Shown here piece by piece: positions 40,612-50,319 of a DNA stretch of 64,000 nucleotides. The notes below the pieces were generated by a model. The model was not told the DNA's origin and searched no databases. It was given only the letters and a program-made list of their open reading frames with translations. This stretch comes from Tumebacillus sp. BK434 (lineage in GTDB: Bacteria; Bacillota; Bacilli; Tumebacillales; Tumebacillaceae), in contig NZ_SLXS01000007.1 in NCBI RefSeq assembly GCF_004340785.1, positions 101,069 to 165,068 on the forward strand. Direction: 5' to 3'. Within the stretch, counting starts at the first letter, position 1. Every line of letters starts with the position of its first letter. The translations under genes were made by a program, and so were the position numbers.

Positions 40612-41559
40612 ATGCCGGAAGAAACCACATTTCATCATGTTTCTGTATTTGCCACTGAGGCTGTGGAGGCTCTGCAACCGGAGCCAGACCATATCTATGT
40701 AGACTGCACGCTGGGCGGAGCAGGTCACTCGGGGCGCATCTTGCAGGCCAGTTCGCCGACCGGCCGCCTGATCGCCATCGACCAGGACCTGACCGCGATC
40801 GCCAACGCGAAGCAAGTGCTCGCGCCGCACGAAGGCCGCTTTACGATCGTCCATTCCAATTTTCGCCGATTAGCGGAGATCGTAGAGGAACAAGGCTTGT
40901 CGGGCGTCGACGGGGTGCTGTTCGACCTTGGCGTCTCCTCACCGCAGCTTGATGAGGGAGAGCGTGGATTTTCGTATCAGCACGATGCTCCGCTGGACAT
41001 GCGGATGGATAAAACGCAGCCGTTCACCGCGCACGATCTGGTGAACACGTATAGCCAGGATGAACTGGCCAAGATCTTGTTCGAGTACGCCGAAGAGAAA
41101 TGGTCGAAGCGCATCGCCGAATTTATCGTGCGCGAAAGAGCGAAAGGGCCGATCGAAACGACCGGCCAACTGGTCGACATCATCAAAGCGGCGATCCCGG
41201 CCGCAGCGCGCAGGGAAGGGCCACATCCCGCGAAACGGACGTTCCAAGCGATCCGCATCGCGGTCAACGACGAGCTGAATGTCTTCGCCGAGGCGATTCA
41301 GCAAGCCATCCGGGTCTTGAATCCGGGCGGTCGCGTGGCGATCATCACCTTCCATTCTTTAGAGGACCGCATCGCCAAACTGGCTTTGCAGGAAGCGGCA
41401 AAAGGATGCATCTGTCCGCCGCAGCTGCCGATCTGCCAGTGCAACAACGAGCCGAAGGTGAAGATCATCACCCGCAAGCCGATCATGCCGTCCGACGAAG
41501 AGCTGGCGCATAACCCACGGGCACGTTCCGCCAAATTGCGCATCGCCGAGAAACTCTAA
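40612..41559 (+). CDS. rsmH: 16S rRNA (cytosine-1402-N4)-methyltransferase RsmH (MraW)
   Basis: A 315-residue SAM-dependent methyltransferase for C1402 in the ribosomal P site. [15 protein letters not shown] is the SAM motif, and [31 protein letters not shown] and [14 protein letters not shown] are RsmH signatures. A Cys-rich loop ([13 protein letters not shown]) near the end is normal for Firmicute RsmH. Start 40612 lies nine bases after GAGGTG; the GTG at 40600 belongs to that site. Confidence 0.95.
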   Translation: MPEETTFHHVSVFATEAVEALQPEPDHIYVDCTLGGAGHSGRILQASSPTGRLIAIDQDLTAIANAKQVLAPHEGRFTIVHSNFRRLAEIVEEQGLSGVDGVLFDLGVSSPQLDEGERGFSYQHDAPLDMRMDKTQPFTAHDLVNTYSQDELAKILFEYAEEKWSKRIAEFIVRERAKGPIETTGQLVDIIKAAIPAAARREGPHPAKRTFQAIRIAVNDELNVFAEAIQQAIRVLNPGGRVAIITFHSLEDRIAKLALQEAAKGCICPPQLPICQCNNEPKVKIITRKPIMPSDEELAHNPRARSAKLRIAEKL

Positions 41560-41595
41560 CGGGCTTACTGGGAGCAGAGAGAAGGGAGAAGTACG

Positions 41596-41985
41596 ATGTC
41601 GATGTACCGGGATAATCTTGCCCGCCCCTTGCCGAAACAGCAAGAGGCGGTACCCTATCAACAGCCGAAGCAGGGGGCGGCCCCCCGCTCGGAACGATCA
41701 AAACGGGAAGCAAAAGAAAAATTGAAATGGCTCGGCACGATTCTCGTCTGCATCGTGATCGCGCTGGGGCTCGTCTCGCGCTATGCGTCGATGGTCAGCC
41801 TCAGCTACGAGTTGGAGACGCAAAAGTCGCAGCTGCAAGGCTTGCAGGATGACAATCTGAAGTTGGAACAGCAGATGCTGGAGATGGAATCGCCGGAGCG
41901 CATCAAAAGCTACGCCTCGAACAAGCTCGGCATGAAGTCGGTGCAGGACAGCAACCTGATCATCCTGCCGGGGAGCTCGAACTGA
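41596..41985 (+). CDS. ftsL: Cell division protein FtsL
   Basis: A 129-residue single-span divisome protein. A basic cytoplasmic N-terminus (1-46), one membrane span (about 47-66, WLGTILVCIVIALGLVSRY) and an extracellular leucine-zipper-like coiled coil (about 70-105, LETQKSQLQGLQDDNLKLEQQM) match FtsL, which joins DivIB and DivIC. The location between rsmH and a transpeptidase gene is diagnostic. The stop overlaps the next start (TGATG). Confidence 0.9.
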   Translation: MSMYRDNLARPLPKQQEAVPYQQPKQGAAPRSERSKREAKEKLKWLGTILVCIVIALGLVSRYASMVSLSYELETQKSQLQGLQDDNLKLEQQMLEMESPERIKSYASNKLGMKSVQDSNLIILPGSSN

Positions 41986-44222
41986 TGAGCGAGCGCGTGT
42001 TCAAGAAACGGGTACGACTCTTGGCGATCTGTCTGATGGCCGGTCTCCTGTCTCTCGTCATCCGGCTGATGTACATCCAAGTCGCCCAAGCGGACGAACT
42101 GTCGGCAAAGGCGGAGAATTGGCTGGTCGCGACGGTGGACATCCCCGGAACACGCGGCACGATCTACGACCGCGAAGGTCAAAAGCTGGCTTTTACCGGT
42201 GTGGCGTATGAAATCAGCGTCTCTGTCAACGAGAAGGCGATGAAAGAGTGGAACGAGACGCCGGAGATGTATGCGCAGTTTCTCGCGCCGCTCGTCGGCA
42301 TGACCGAGGCGGAGCTGATGGAGTATATCGATCCTGCCAAATATGCGAACAGGCCGGAAGCTGACAGACCGAAAGCGGTCGGCATCGGGCCCAAAGGGGC
42401 AAAAGTGGACTCGGCCGTCCATGACAAGATTGTAGCGATGCACGATCAGCAAAAGCTGCGCGGCGTCAATACGTTCCGCAAAGACATCCGCCGCTATCCG
42501 AACGGCAATTTTGCCGCGCATGTGCTCGGCTACTTCGGCATCAACGATCAGGAGAAAAAGGAGATCGGTCTGGCCGGGGTCGAGTCGGTCTACAATGACA
42601 AGCTGTCCGGACATCCGGGCACTGTCGTGATGTACACCGACCGCAACGGCAATCCGCTCCCGAACTATGAGCCGGAGACGACGAAGCAGGCGGTGGACGG
42701 GGAAGACCTCGTGCTGACGATCGATTCGACGATTCAGCATTTTGTGGAAGAAGAGCTCGACAACATCGTGAACAAGTACGGGCCGAAACACGCCTCGATC
42801 ATCGTCGCCGACCCGAACAATGGCGAGATCCTGGCGCTGGGCAACCGCCCGCATTACAACCCGGCCGAATATGCGAAAGCGGAGCCGGAGTCCTTGTGGA
42901 ACAACTGGGCCTTGCGCTCGTTTGAACCGGGCTCGACGTTCAAGTCGTTCGTGCTGACGGCGGCCCTCGCCGAGCACAAAGTCGATTTGAGCGATACGTT
43001 CGCATCCGGCCAGATCGCAGTCGACGGGTACTTGATCAAAGACTGGAACGGCATTGGTTTCGGGACGATCTCCTACCGCGAAGGGGTCTACAACTCCTCG
43101 AACGTCGGGTTCGTCAAGATCGGGCAAAAGCTCGGCAAAGAGTCGCTGTACGAGTACCTGTATGATTTTGGCTTTCAGAAGCCGACCGGCATCGACCTGC
43201 CGGGCGAAGAGCAGTCAACGCTGTTCAACGTCGCCAAGATGCGCGATGTCGACTTGGCGTCGACGTCGTTTGGACAAGGGGTGTCGGTCACGCCGATCCA
43301 ACAGGTGGCGGCGATGATGGCAATCGCCAACGGCGGCAAGGTCTATCAGCCGCACGTGGTCAAAGAGTTCCGCGATCAGAAGACCGGTCAGACGCTGCGC
43401 GAGGTGAAGCCGAAAGTGCTCTCCGAGGTGGCGAACGATGAAGTGATGAGCACGGTGCGCGAAGTGATGGAAGAGACGATCAGCGTCGAGGACCCGTCTC
43501 ACGGCTACATCAAAGGCTACCACGTGGCCGGCAAGACGGGGACGGCGCAAGTTCCGAAGGCGGATCGCAGCGGCTATTCGGACAGCGCCTACCGCTTGTC
43601 GTTCATCGGATTTGCGCCGGCCGACAAACCGAAATTTTTGATCTATGTCACGGTCGACCAGCCGACCCGCAACGCGCCGTACATGTTCGGCTCCTACATC
43701 GCCGAGCCGTCCGGCAAAGCGGTGCTGGAAAACGCGCTGCGCTACTACCAAGTGCCGGCCGATCCGAGCGATCCGGGGCATGGCCAGCAGGCCGGAGCTG
43801 CCGGACAGCAGCAGCAGCCGGCCAAACCGCAAACGCCAAAAGCGTTCGTCGATGTGCCGGACTTTGTCGGCACGACCAAAGAAAGCGCCGCCAAGATCGC
43901 AGCCGACAGCAAGCTGAAGCTGAAAAGTGTCGGCGAAGGTCCGAAGGTGACCGGCCAGTGGCCGGACGCCGGAACGGGCCAGGTGCCGGAGGGCGCCGAG
44001 ATCAAACTGTATTATGGACCGGAAGGCAGTGCGGAGGGCAAGGTGAAACTGCCCGACCTGACCGGACTGTCGCTTCGGGAAGCGATCGAGACGCTGTCTT
44101 TGCTGCAGCTGAAGATCGACCCGGCCGGAACCGGATATGTCACCAAACAGGAATTGCCCGCGGGCACGCTTGTCCCCGTCGGCTCGCCTGTAAAGATCAC
44201 CCTCTCCCCGCAGCAGTCTTGA
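41985..44222 (+). CDS. pbpB: Class B penicillin-binding protein with two PASTA domains (divisome transpeptidase, PBP2B-like)
   Basis: A 745-residue septal D,D-transpeptidase. N-terminal anchor at about 10-30, dimerisation domain to about 200, transpeptidase with catalytic Ser317 in GSTFK, SSN at 371-373 and KTGT at 517-520, then a Gln/Pro linker (about 600-620) and two PASTA repeats (about 625-690 and 690-745). The start ATG overlaps the ftsL stop. A class A polymerase domain is absent; glycan polymerisation would come from SpoVE/FtsW. The terminator hairpin after it separates it partly from spoVD. Confidence 0.93.
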   Translation: MSERVFKKRVRLLAICLMAGLLSLVIRLMYIQVAQADELSAKAENWLVATVDIPGTRGTIYDREGQKLAFTGVAYEISVSVNEKAMKEWNETPEMYAQFLAPLVGMTEAELMEYIDPAKYANRPEADRPKAVGIGPKGAKVDSAVHDKIVAMHDQQKLRGVNTFRKDIRRYPNGNFAAHVLGYFGINDQEKKEIGLAGVESVYNDKLSGHPGTVVMYTDRNGNPLPNYEPETTKQAVDGEDLVLTIDSTIQHFVEEELDNIVNKYGPKHASIIVADPNNGEILALGNRPHYNPAEYAKAEPESLWNNWALRSFEPGSTFKSFVLTAALAEHKVDLSDTFASGQIAVDGYLIKDWNGIGFGTISYREGVYNSSNVGFVKIGQKLGKESLYEYLYDFGFQKPTGIDLPGEEQSTLFNVAKMRDVDLASTSFGQGVSVTPIQQVAAMMAIANGGKVYQPHVVKEFRDQKTGQTLREVKPKVLSEVANDEVMSTVREVMEETISVEDPSHGYIKGYHVAGKTGTAQVPKADRSGYSDSAYRLSFIGFAPADKPKFLIYVTVDQPTRNAPYMFGSYIAEPSGKAVLENALRYYQVPADPSDPGHGQQAGAAGQQQQPAKPQTPKAFVDVPDFVGTTKESAAKIAADSKLKLKSVGEGPKVTGQWPDAGTGQVPEGAEIKLYYGPEGSAEGKVKLPDLTGLSLREAIETLSLLQLKIDPAGTGYVTKQELPAGTLVPVGSPVKITLSPQQS

Positions 44223-44236
44223 CGCTGCGGGTTTTC
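44207..44236 (+). terminator. Intrinsic terminator overlapping the pbpB stop codon
   Basis: CCCGCAGC / GCTGCGGG with a nine-base loop containing the TGA stop, followed by GTTTTC. The T-tract is short, so it may be leaky. Confidence 0.65.
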
Positions 44237-44367
44237 TATGTTGTGATGAACAAGTTGTGTCCGTTCGGACAAAGAGTACTTGTCTCGTCTCCTGGCGCAT
44301 AACGTTGGTAATGGTTGTACTGACAGCAACACGTTACCTTTGCGATGCAAAAAGGAGGCGTCCAGTT

Positions 44368-46314
44368 TTGCGAGTGTCGAACGGAATGATACGGAAACGA
44401 CTCGTGATCGTGCTGATGGCTTTGGCCGCCGTGTTTTGTGCGCTGGTGCTGCGCCTTGGATATGTGCAGATGATTCAGTCACCCTGGCTGACAGCGCAAG
44501 CGGAAGACCTGTGGCGGCGGAACATCCCCGTCGAGCCGAAGCGCGGGGTGATCACCGACCGCCATGGCGAAGTGCTCGCCTACAACGGCAGCGCGCCAAC
44601 GGTGGTCGTCATCCCGTCCCAGGTTAAAGACAAGGAAGGCACGGCCAAGCAATTGGCACCGGTCTTAGACATGACCTATGAAAAGGTGCTGAAAACGATC
44701 TCCAAGCGCACCTTGCTCGTCTATCTGCAGCCGGGCGGGCGCAAGATCACCGATGAAAAAGCGCGTCAGGTGCGCACGATGAACCTGCCGGGCGTCCATG
44801 TGACCGAAGAGGGCAAGCGCTATTATCCGTTTGACGGGCTGGCGGCGCACGTGCTCGGGTTCTCCGGCGTGGACAACCAAGGCCTCACCGGGCTGGAGCG
44901 CTGGTTTGACGACCGCCTGAAAGGCGAGAAAGGGCGGATCTCCTTTTTCGCAAACGCTCGAGGGCAGGAGATGCCGCAGGAAGACGACGAATATGTCGCG
45001 CCGAAAAACGGGGAGAAGCTGGTGACCACGCTCGACGCGGAGATTCAGACGTTTGTCGAGCGCGAAATGGAAAATGTGGTCGCGCAGTACAATCCGGATG
45101 AAGCGATGATGATCGTCGCTGACCCGAATACGGGCGAGATCCTGTCCCTGGCTAACTACCCGAATTTTAAGCCGGGCAGCTATCGCAGCTACCCGCAGGA
45201 GACGTACAACCGCAACTTGTCGATCTGGAAGAACTTCGAGCCGGGCTCGACGTTTAAGATCGTCACGCTTGCTGCAGCATTGGAAGAGAAGAAAATTTCG
45301 CTGACCGACCCGTTTTACGATCCGGGCTACTACGAGGTGGCAGGGCACAGAATTCGCTGCTGGAAAGCGGGGGGCCACGGGCAGGAAACGATGCTCGACG
45401 TCGTCGAGAACTCCTGCAACCCGGGCTTCATGCTGATGGGTGAGAGGCTGGGCAAGGAAACGCTGTTCAGCTACATCAACAAGTTCGGTTTCGGCCAAAA
45501 GAGCGGGGTCGAACTGCCTGGCGAAGGGAAAGGCGTCATGTTCAACCTGAAAAACGTCGGTCCCCTGGAACTGGCGACCACGTCGTTCGGCCAAGGGGTG
45601 GCGGTCACTCCGATCCAGCAGGTGATGGCCGTCTCGGCGATCGCCAACGGCGGCGAGCTGATGAAGCCGCAGGTGGTCAAAGAGTGGCGCGACCCGGAAA
45701 CCGATCAGGTGACCGAAAAAGTGGAGCCGGAAGTGGTGCGCCGCGTCGTGTCGGAAGCGACGGCGAAACAGGTGCGCGAAACGCTGGAGTCGGTCGTTGC
45801 GCGCGGCTCCGGCAAAAACGCCTATCTGGAAGGCTATCGCGTCGGCGGCAAGACCGGTACGGCGCAGGTTGCGGAAAACGGCGCTTATAAATCGGGCCAT
45901 TACATCGTATCTTTTATAGGCATGGCTCCGGTCGACAATCCGCGCCTCGTGGCCTACATCGCGATCAACAACCCGAAAGCGCCGCTCGTTTTCGGCGGCA
46001 TCATCGCAGCGCCGGTCGTCGGCAACGTGCTCGCCGACTCCCTGCACTATCTCGGCGTCAAGCCGAGCGCAGGCGGCTTGAAGCGCGAATACCAGTATAC
46101 TGATATCAAGCCGATCGAAGTCCCGCCGATCGCCGGCATGACGGTCGCCGAAGCGCAAAAGGAGATGTACGGCTCCGGTCTGCAGCTGAAAGTGGAAACG
46201 TCAGGAAAAGGCGACTATATCGTCGAACAACAGCCAAAAGCGGGCGCGAAAGTGGCGCCAGGGTCGACAGTTCGGCTGTACTTGTCGGATAAACCGGATA
46301 AACCCACCCCCTGA
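44368..46314 (+). CDS. spoVD: Stage V sporulation protein SpoVD (sporulation transpeptidase)
   Basis: A 648-residue class B PBP for spore cortex synthesis, the length of B. subtilis SpoVD (646). A TTG start nine bases after AAAGGAGG is chosen; the open frame upstream to 44257 runs through the leader and has no site. It has a membrane anchor, GSTFK with catalytic Ser, KTGTAQ and one C-terminal PASTA domain. Two cysteines near the active site (RIRCWK and NSCNPGF) correspond to the redox-controlled pair of SpoVD reduced by StoA, which separates it from the vegetative PBP upstream. Confidence 0.93.
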   Translation: MRVSNGMIRKRLVIVLMALAAVFCALVLRLGYVQMIQSPWLTAQAEDLWRRNIPVEPKRGVITDRHGEVLAYNGSAPTVVVIPSQVKDKEGTAKQLAPVLDMTYEKVLKTISKRTLLVYLQPGGRKITDEKARQVRTMNLPGVHVTEEGKRYYPFDGLAAHVLGFSGVDNQGLTGLERWFDDRLKGEKGRISFFANARGQEMPQEDDEYVAPKNGEKLVTTLDAEIQTFVEREMENVVAQYNPDEAMMIVADPNTGEILSLANYPNFKPGSYRSYPQETYNRNLSIWKNFEPGSTFKIVTLAAALEEKKISLTDPFYDPGYYEVAGHRIRCWKAGGHGQETMLDVVENSCNPGFMLMGERLGKETLFSYINKFGFGQKSGVELPGEGKGVMFNLKNVGPLELATTSFGQGVAVTPIQQVMAVSAIANGGELMKPQVVKEWRDPETDQVTEKVEPEVVRRVVSEATAKQVRETLESVVARGSGKNAYLEGYRVGGKTGTAQVAENGAYKSGHYIVSFIGMAPVDNPRLVAYIAINNPKAPLVFGGIIAAPVVGNVLADSLHYLGVKPSAGGLKREYQYTDIKPIEVPPIAGMTVAEAQKEMYGSGLQLKVETSGKGDYIVEQQPKAGAKVAPGSTVRLYLSDKPDKPTP

Positions 46315-46401
46315 GCCTTGTGCTTAGGGAGTGGTTTGGTTAATAATGAGAGTGTTTGAGAAACGTGATCTATTTTTGGCAAGCAAGAGGAGGAACCCCC
46401 G

Positions 46402-47883
46402 GTGCGGCTCAGCGAGTTGATAGCTCCGATCTTAATCAAAACGCTCATCGGTTCCGATGACGTCGAAATAACGAATATGACGGCCGATTCGCGCCGTGTA
46501 CAGCCGGGCAGCCTGTTTATCGCGCTGCGCGGCTACACGGTGGACGGCCATGATTTTGTACGAGGCGCAGTGGAAGCGGGCGCTGCCGCTGTCGTGGTTG
46601 AACAAGCGATCGAGGGGCTCTCAGCACCGCAAGTCGTCGTCCGGGACACACGGGCGGCGACTGCGGTGCTTGCGTCCGTTTTCTATCACCATCCTTCCCG
46701 ATCGATGAAAGTGATCGGGGTGACCGGCACGAACGGAAAGACGACGACCACCTTTTTGATCGACCGCATCTTGAGCGATGCGGGCAAGAAGACCGGCGTG
46801 ATCGGCACGATCATGGCGAAGATCGGGAATGAAGAGATCCCGATGGAAAACACCACGCCCGACGTGGCCGACCTGCAGGAGCTGTTCTTCAAGATGCGCG
46901 AAGCAGGCACCGAATATCCGATCACCGAAGTGTCGTCCCATGCGCTCGATCTGAAGCGGGCGGCAGGGACCGATTATCATATCGCGATCTTTACGAACTT
47001 GACGCAAGATCATCTTGATTTTCACGGTTCGATGGAAGCGTACCGCAACGCCAAGGCGAAGCTGTTTGCCCGCCTCGGCAACACCTATCAAGACGGGGAG
47101 CGCCAAAACAAAGTGGCGATCTTAAACGCCGACGACGCTGCGTCTGAGCATTTCCGCGACGCGACGACCGCGCAGGTGATCACTTATGGCATCGATGCGG
47201 AGGCGGACGTCCGCGCTGTCGATGTGCAGGTGGAGGCGGGCGGCGTCTCGTTTCGGGTGGACAGCGTGTTTGGGCAGGAGAGCTTCTCGCTGCAGCTGAC
47301 CGGCAAGTTTAACGTCTACAACGCGCTGGCGGCGATGACCGCGTGTCTCGCCGAAGGCATTCCCTTTGCTTCTATTAAAATGTCGCTGGAGTCGATCCCT
47401 GGCGTCAACGGCCGTTTTGAAACGGTGCAGGCCGGACAGGATTTCACGGTGATCGTCGACTATTCGCACACGCCGGACTCGCTGTTGAACGCGATGAACA
47501 CCGTGCGCGAATTTGCCAAGCAGAAAGTGTATTGCGTCGTCGGCTGCGGCGGAGACCGCGACCGCACCAAGCGTCCGCTGATGGCGCGCATCGCCGTCGA
47601 TACGGCCGACCTGGCGATCTTGACGTCAGACAACCCGCGCACCGAAGATCCGGACCTGATCATCGACGACATGGAAGCGGGCGTGCAGGATGCCCGAGGC
47701 CGTTATGTGCGCATCACCGACCGCCGGGAAGCGATCCGCTATGCGGTCGAACAGGCGGAGGCGGGCGATGTGATCATGATCGCCGGCAAGGGCCATGAGA
47801 CGTACCAGATCGTCGGGAAGACCAAGCACCATTTTGACGACCGGGAAGTGGCAGCAGAGGCGATTCGAGGTGAGCAGGCATGA
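46402..47883 (+). CDS. murE: UDP-MurNAc-L-alanyl-D-glutamate:meso-diaminopimelate ligase MurE
   Basis: A 493-residue Mur ligase with P-loop GVTGTNGKTTTT, the Mur SSHAL and NLTQDHLDFHGSMEAY segments, and the DNPRTEDP motif that specifies meso-DAP. It adds the third stem-peptide residue in the cytoplasm. A GTG start follows AGAGGAGGAA at eight bases. The stop overlaps murF (ATGA). Confidence 0.95.
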   Translation: MRLSELIAPILIKTLIGSDDVEITNMTADSRRVQPGSLFIALRGYTVDGHDFVRGAVEAGAAAVVVEQAIEGLSAPQVVVRDTRAATAVLASVFYHHPSRSMKVIGVTGTNGKTTTTFLIDRILSDAGKKTGVIGTIMAKIGNEEIPMENTTPDVADLQELFFKMREAGTEYPITEVSSHALDLKRAAGTDYHIAIFTNLTQDHLDFHGSMEAYRNAKAKLFARLGNTYQDGERQNKVAILNADDAASEHFRDATTAQVITYGIDAEADVRAVDVQVEAGGVSFRVDSVFGQESFSLQLTGKFNVYNALAAMTACLAEGIPFASIKMSLESIPGVNGRFETVQAGQDFTVIVDYSHTPDSLLNAMNTVREFAKQKVYCVVGCGGDRDRTKRPLMARIAVDTADLAILTSDNPRTEDPDLIIDDMEAGVQDARGRYVRITDRREAIRYAVEQAEAGDVIMIAGKGHETYQIVGKTKHHFDDREVAAEAIRGEQA

Positions 47884-49268
47884 TCAGACGAACTCTGCAG
47901 GAGATCGCGGCGATGGCGCAAGGCAAGCTCCGGCAAGGCGACGGCGGACAGGTGATCGCCGGCGTCTCGACCGACACCCGCAAGGACATGGCGGGGATGC
48001 TGTTCGTGCCGCTCGTCGGCGAGCGCTTTGACGCACATGATTTTCTTGACCGGGCCGAAGGGCAAGGGGCGGTCGCCGCGTTTTGGCAGCAGGATCATCC
48101 TGTGCCGGAGACGGGGCTGGCGCTGATCGAAGTCGAGGACACGCTGCTCGCGATGCAGCGCCTTGCCGCCGCATACCGCCGCCAGTTGTCGGTGCGCGTG
48201 GTCGGGATCACGGGCAGTAACGGCAAGACGTCTACGAAAGATATGATAACGGCCGTGCTGGCCGAATCGTTTCACGTGCAAAAGACGCTCGGCAACCTGA
48301 ACAACCACATCGGGCTGCCCTTGATGATGCTGGCGCTGGAAGAAGACACCGACATCGCGGTGCTGGAGATGGGCATGAACCATGCGGGCGAGATCGAGCT
48401 CTTGGCGCAGCTTGCCGCGCCGGAGATCGGCGTGATCACCAACATCGGCGAAGCGCATATCGAGTACCTCGGCTCGCGCGCCGGCATCGCCGACGCGAAA
48501 TGCGAGTTGATCGAGCAGTTGCCGAACGATGGCAAGGCGATTCTGTTTGGGGATGAACAGCTGTTGCGCGAGCGCGCCAACAAGACGCAGGCGGAGACGA
48601 TCTGGTTCGGCTTCGCGGAAGGGAACGACCTGCAGGCGGTCGAGGTGGAGAATCGCGGCGTGCACGGCTCCCGCTTCTCAGTGCGGGGGGATGATACCCG
48701 CTATGAGCTGCCGGTGATGGGCCAGCACCAGCTTGGCAATGCGCTGGCGGCCGTCGCGGTCGGTCGCGCGTTTGGCATGAGCGGGGAGCGGATCAAAGCC
48801 GGGCTTGCCAAGGCGTCGCTGACGGCGCGCCGTCTGGAAGTGAAGCGCGCGAAGCTCGGCGGCACGGTGATCGACGATGCGTACAATGCCTCGCCGACCT
48901 CGATGCGTGCCGCTTTGACGATGTTTGCCGAGATGCCGGGCGGTTTTAAGGTAGCTGTGCTCGGGGGCATGCTGGAATTAGGGCCGGAGTCGGCGAGTAT
49001 GCATCAAGCGATTGGCAACGAGCTGGCCGGACTGCCGCTCCAGCAGGTGGTCTGCGTAGGCGAGCTGGCGAAAGACATCGCTGCAGGTGCCCGCGCAGGC
49101 GGTTATCCGGACGGGCAGATCTGCGAGATGCCAGACAATGCGGCTGCCATCGCGTATTTGGAAGAGCTGCTGCGCCAACACGTAAGCGAGGCGGACGGCG
49201 GAGCGATTCTGCTGGTCAAAGCGTCGCTTGGCATGAACTTTGTTGAAATCGTGCGGGCGCTGGTCTGA
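47880..49268 (+). CDS. murF: UDP-MurNAc-tripeptide:D-alanyl-D-alanine ligase MurF
   Basis: A 462-residue Mur ligase with GITGSNGKTSTKDMI (P-loop), NLNNHIGLPLM, EMGMNHAGEIE, NIGEAHIEYLGS and DDAYNASPTSMRAAL, all MurF signatures. It attaches D-Ala-D-Ala to the tripeptide. Start ATG overlaps the murE stop. In B. subtilis murF is outside the dcw cluster; here it is between murE and mraY, as in many other Firmicutes and Proteobacteria. Confidence 0.95.
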   Translation: MIRRTLQEIAAMAQGKLRQGDGGQVIAGVSTDTRKDMAGMLFVPLVGERFDAHDFLDRAEGQGAVAAFWQQDHPVPETGLALIEVEDTLLAMQRLAAAYRRQLSVRVVGITGSNGKTSTKDMITAVLAESFHVQKTLGNLNNHIGLPLMMLALEEDTDIAVLEMGMNHAGEIELLAQLAAPEIGVITNIGEAHIEYLGSRAGIADAKCELIEQLPNDGKAILFGDEQLLRERANKTQAETIWFGFAEGNDLQAVEVENRGVHGSRFSVRGDDTRYELPVMGQHQLGNALAAVAVGRAFGMSGERIKAGLAKASLTARRLEVKRAKLGGTVIDDAYNASPTSMRAALTMFAEMPGGFKVAVLGGMLELGPESASMHQAIGNELAGLPLQQVVCVGELAKDIAAGARAGGYPDGQICEMPDNAAAIAYLEELLRQHVSEADGGAILLVKASLGMNFVEIVRALV

Positions 49269-49340
49269 GCGCCCCACGCTGAAGTGTTCGTTTGATTGGT
49301 CTGTTTGATTTGTGTTGACGGTAAGGGAGGACCAGAGGTC

Positions 49341-50303
49341 ATGGATATGCAAATATTATTGTGGACGACAGGTGTTAGTTTTGTGATCGCGCTTTTACTC
49401 GGTCCACTGTTCATCCCGTTTTTGCGGCGCTTGAAGTTTGGCCAGGCGATCCGCGCGGAAGGACCGCAAGGGCATCAAAAGAAAGCGGGAACTCCGACGA
49501 TGGGCGGGGTGATCTTCCTGATCGCGATGGCGATCACGGCGATCAAATTTTCCGATTTGTCGCCCGAGCTCTGGCTGCTCCTGTTTGTGACGCTGGCGTA
49601 CGGCGCGGTTGGATTTATGGATGACTACATCAAAGTCGCGCTGAAGCGCAACCTGGGACTGAAAGCCCGTCAAAAGCTGATCGGGCAGATTTTAGTCGGC
49701 GTCGTGCTCTATGTGGTGATGTTTTATACCGGCATGATCGACATGACGATTTCGATTCCGTTTATCGACGCACAATGGGATCTCGGCTTTTTCTATCTTC
49801 CGTTCTTAGTGCTGATCGTCATCGCCTCATCGAATGCTGTCAACTTGACGGACGGTCTGGACGGACTCGCCGCCGGCACGACCGCGATCGCCTTTGGCTC
49901 GTACGCGGTGCTGGCGTGGTGGACGTCGAATATGGATGTGGCGATCTTCTGCGCGGCGATGGTCGGCGGCTTGATCGGCTTCCTCGTCTTCAACGTGCAC
50001 CCGGCGAAAGTCTTCATGGGCGACACCGGCTCGCTGGCGCTGGGCGGCGCGCTGGCGACGGTGGCGATTTTGACCAAGACGGAGATCTGGCTGGTGCTGA
50101 TCGGCGGCGTGTTTGTCGTCGAGGTGCTGTCGGTGATCATTCAGGTCATCTCGTTCCAGACGTTTGGCAAGCGCTTGTTCAAGATGAGCCCGCTGCACCA
50201 CCATTTCGAACTGCTCGGCTGGTCGGAGTGGCGCGTCGTCGGCACGTTCTGGACGGCAGGATTGTGCCTGGCGGTCTCCGCGCTGGTCTTGTATCTTAAC
50301 TAA
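49341..50303 (+). CDS. mraY: Phospho-MurNAc-pentapeptide transferase MraY
   Basis: A 320-residue, ten-span membrane enzyme making lipid I on undecaprenyl phosphate. Conserved: [16 protein letters not shown] (Asp-Asp), [22 protein letters not shown] and PLHHHFEL. The start at 49341 follows GGGAGG/AGAGG; the in-frame upstream ATG at 49296 has no site and adds a polar stretch. Membrane step between MurF and MurG. Confidence 0.95.
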   Translation: MDMQILLWTTGVSFVIALLLGPLFIPFLRRLKFGQAIRAEGPQGHQKKAGTPTMGGVIFLIAMAITAIKFSDLSPELWLLLFVTLAYGAVGFMDDYIKVALKRNLGLKARQKLIGQILVGVVLYVVMFYTGMIDMTISIPFIDAQWDLGFFYLPFLVLIVIASSNAVNLTDGLDGLAAGTTAIAFGSYAVLAWWTSNMDVAIFCAAMVGGLIGFLVFNVHPAKVFMGDTGSLALGGALATVAILTKTEIWLVLIGGVFVVEVLSVIIQVISFQTFGKRLFKMSPLHHHFELLGWSEWRVVGTFWTAGLCLAVSALVLYLN

Positions 50304-50319
50304 GAAGGTGAAGAGGAAC

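Noticed and set aside
44257..44367. N-terminal extension of SpoVD to an ATG/GTG at 44257
   Set aside because: The extension crosses the leader with no ribosome binding site; the TTG at 44368 has AAAGGAGG at nine bases and gives the normal SpoVD length.
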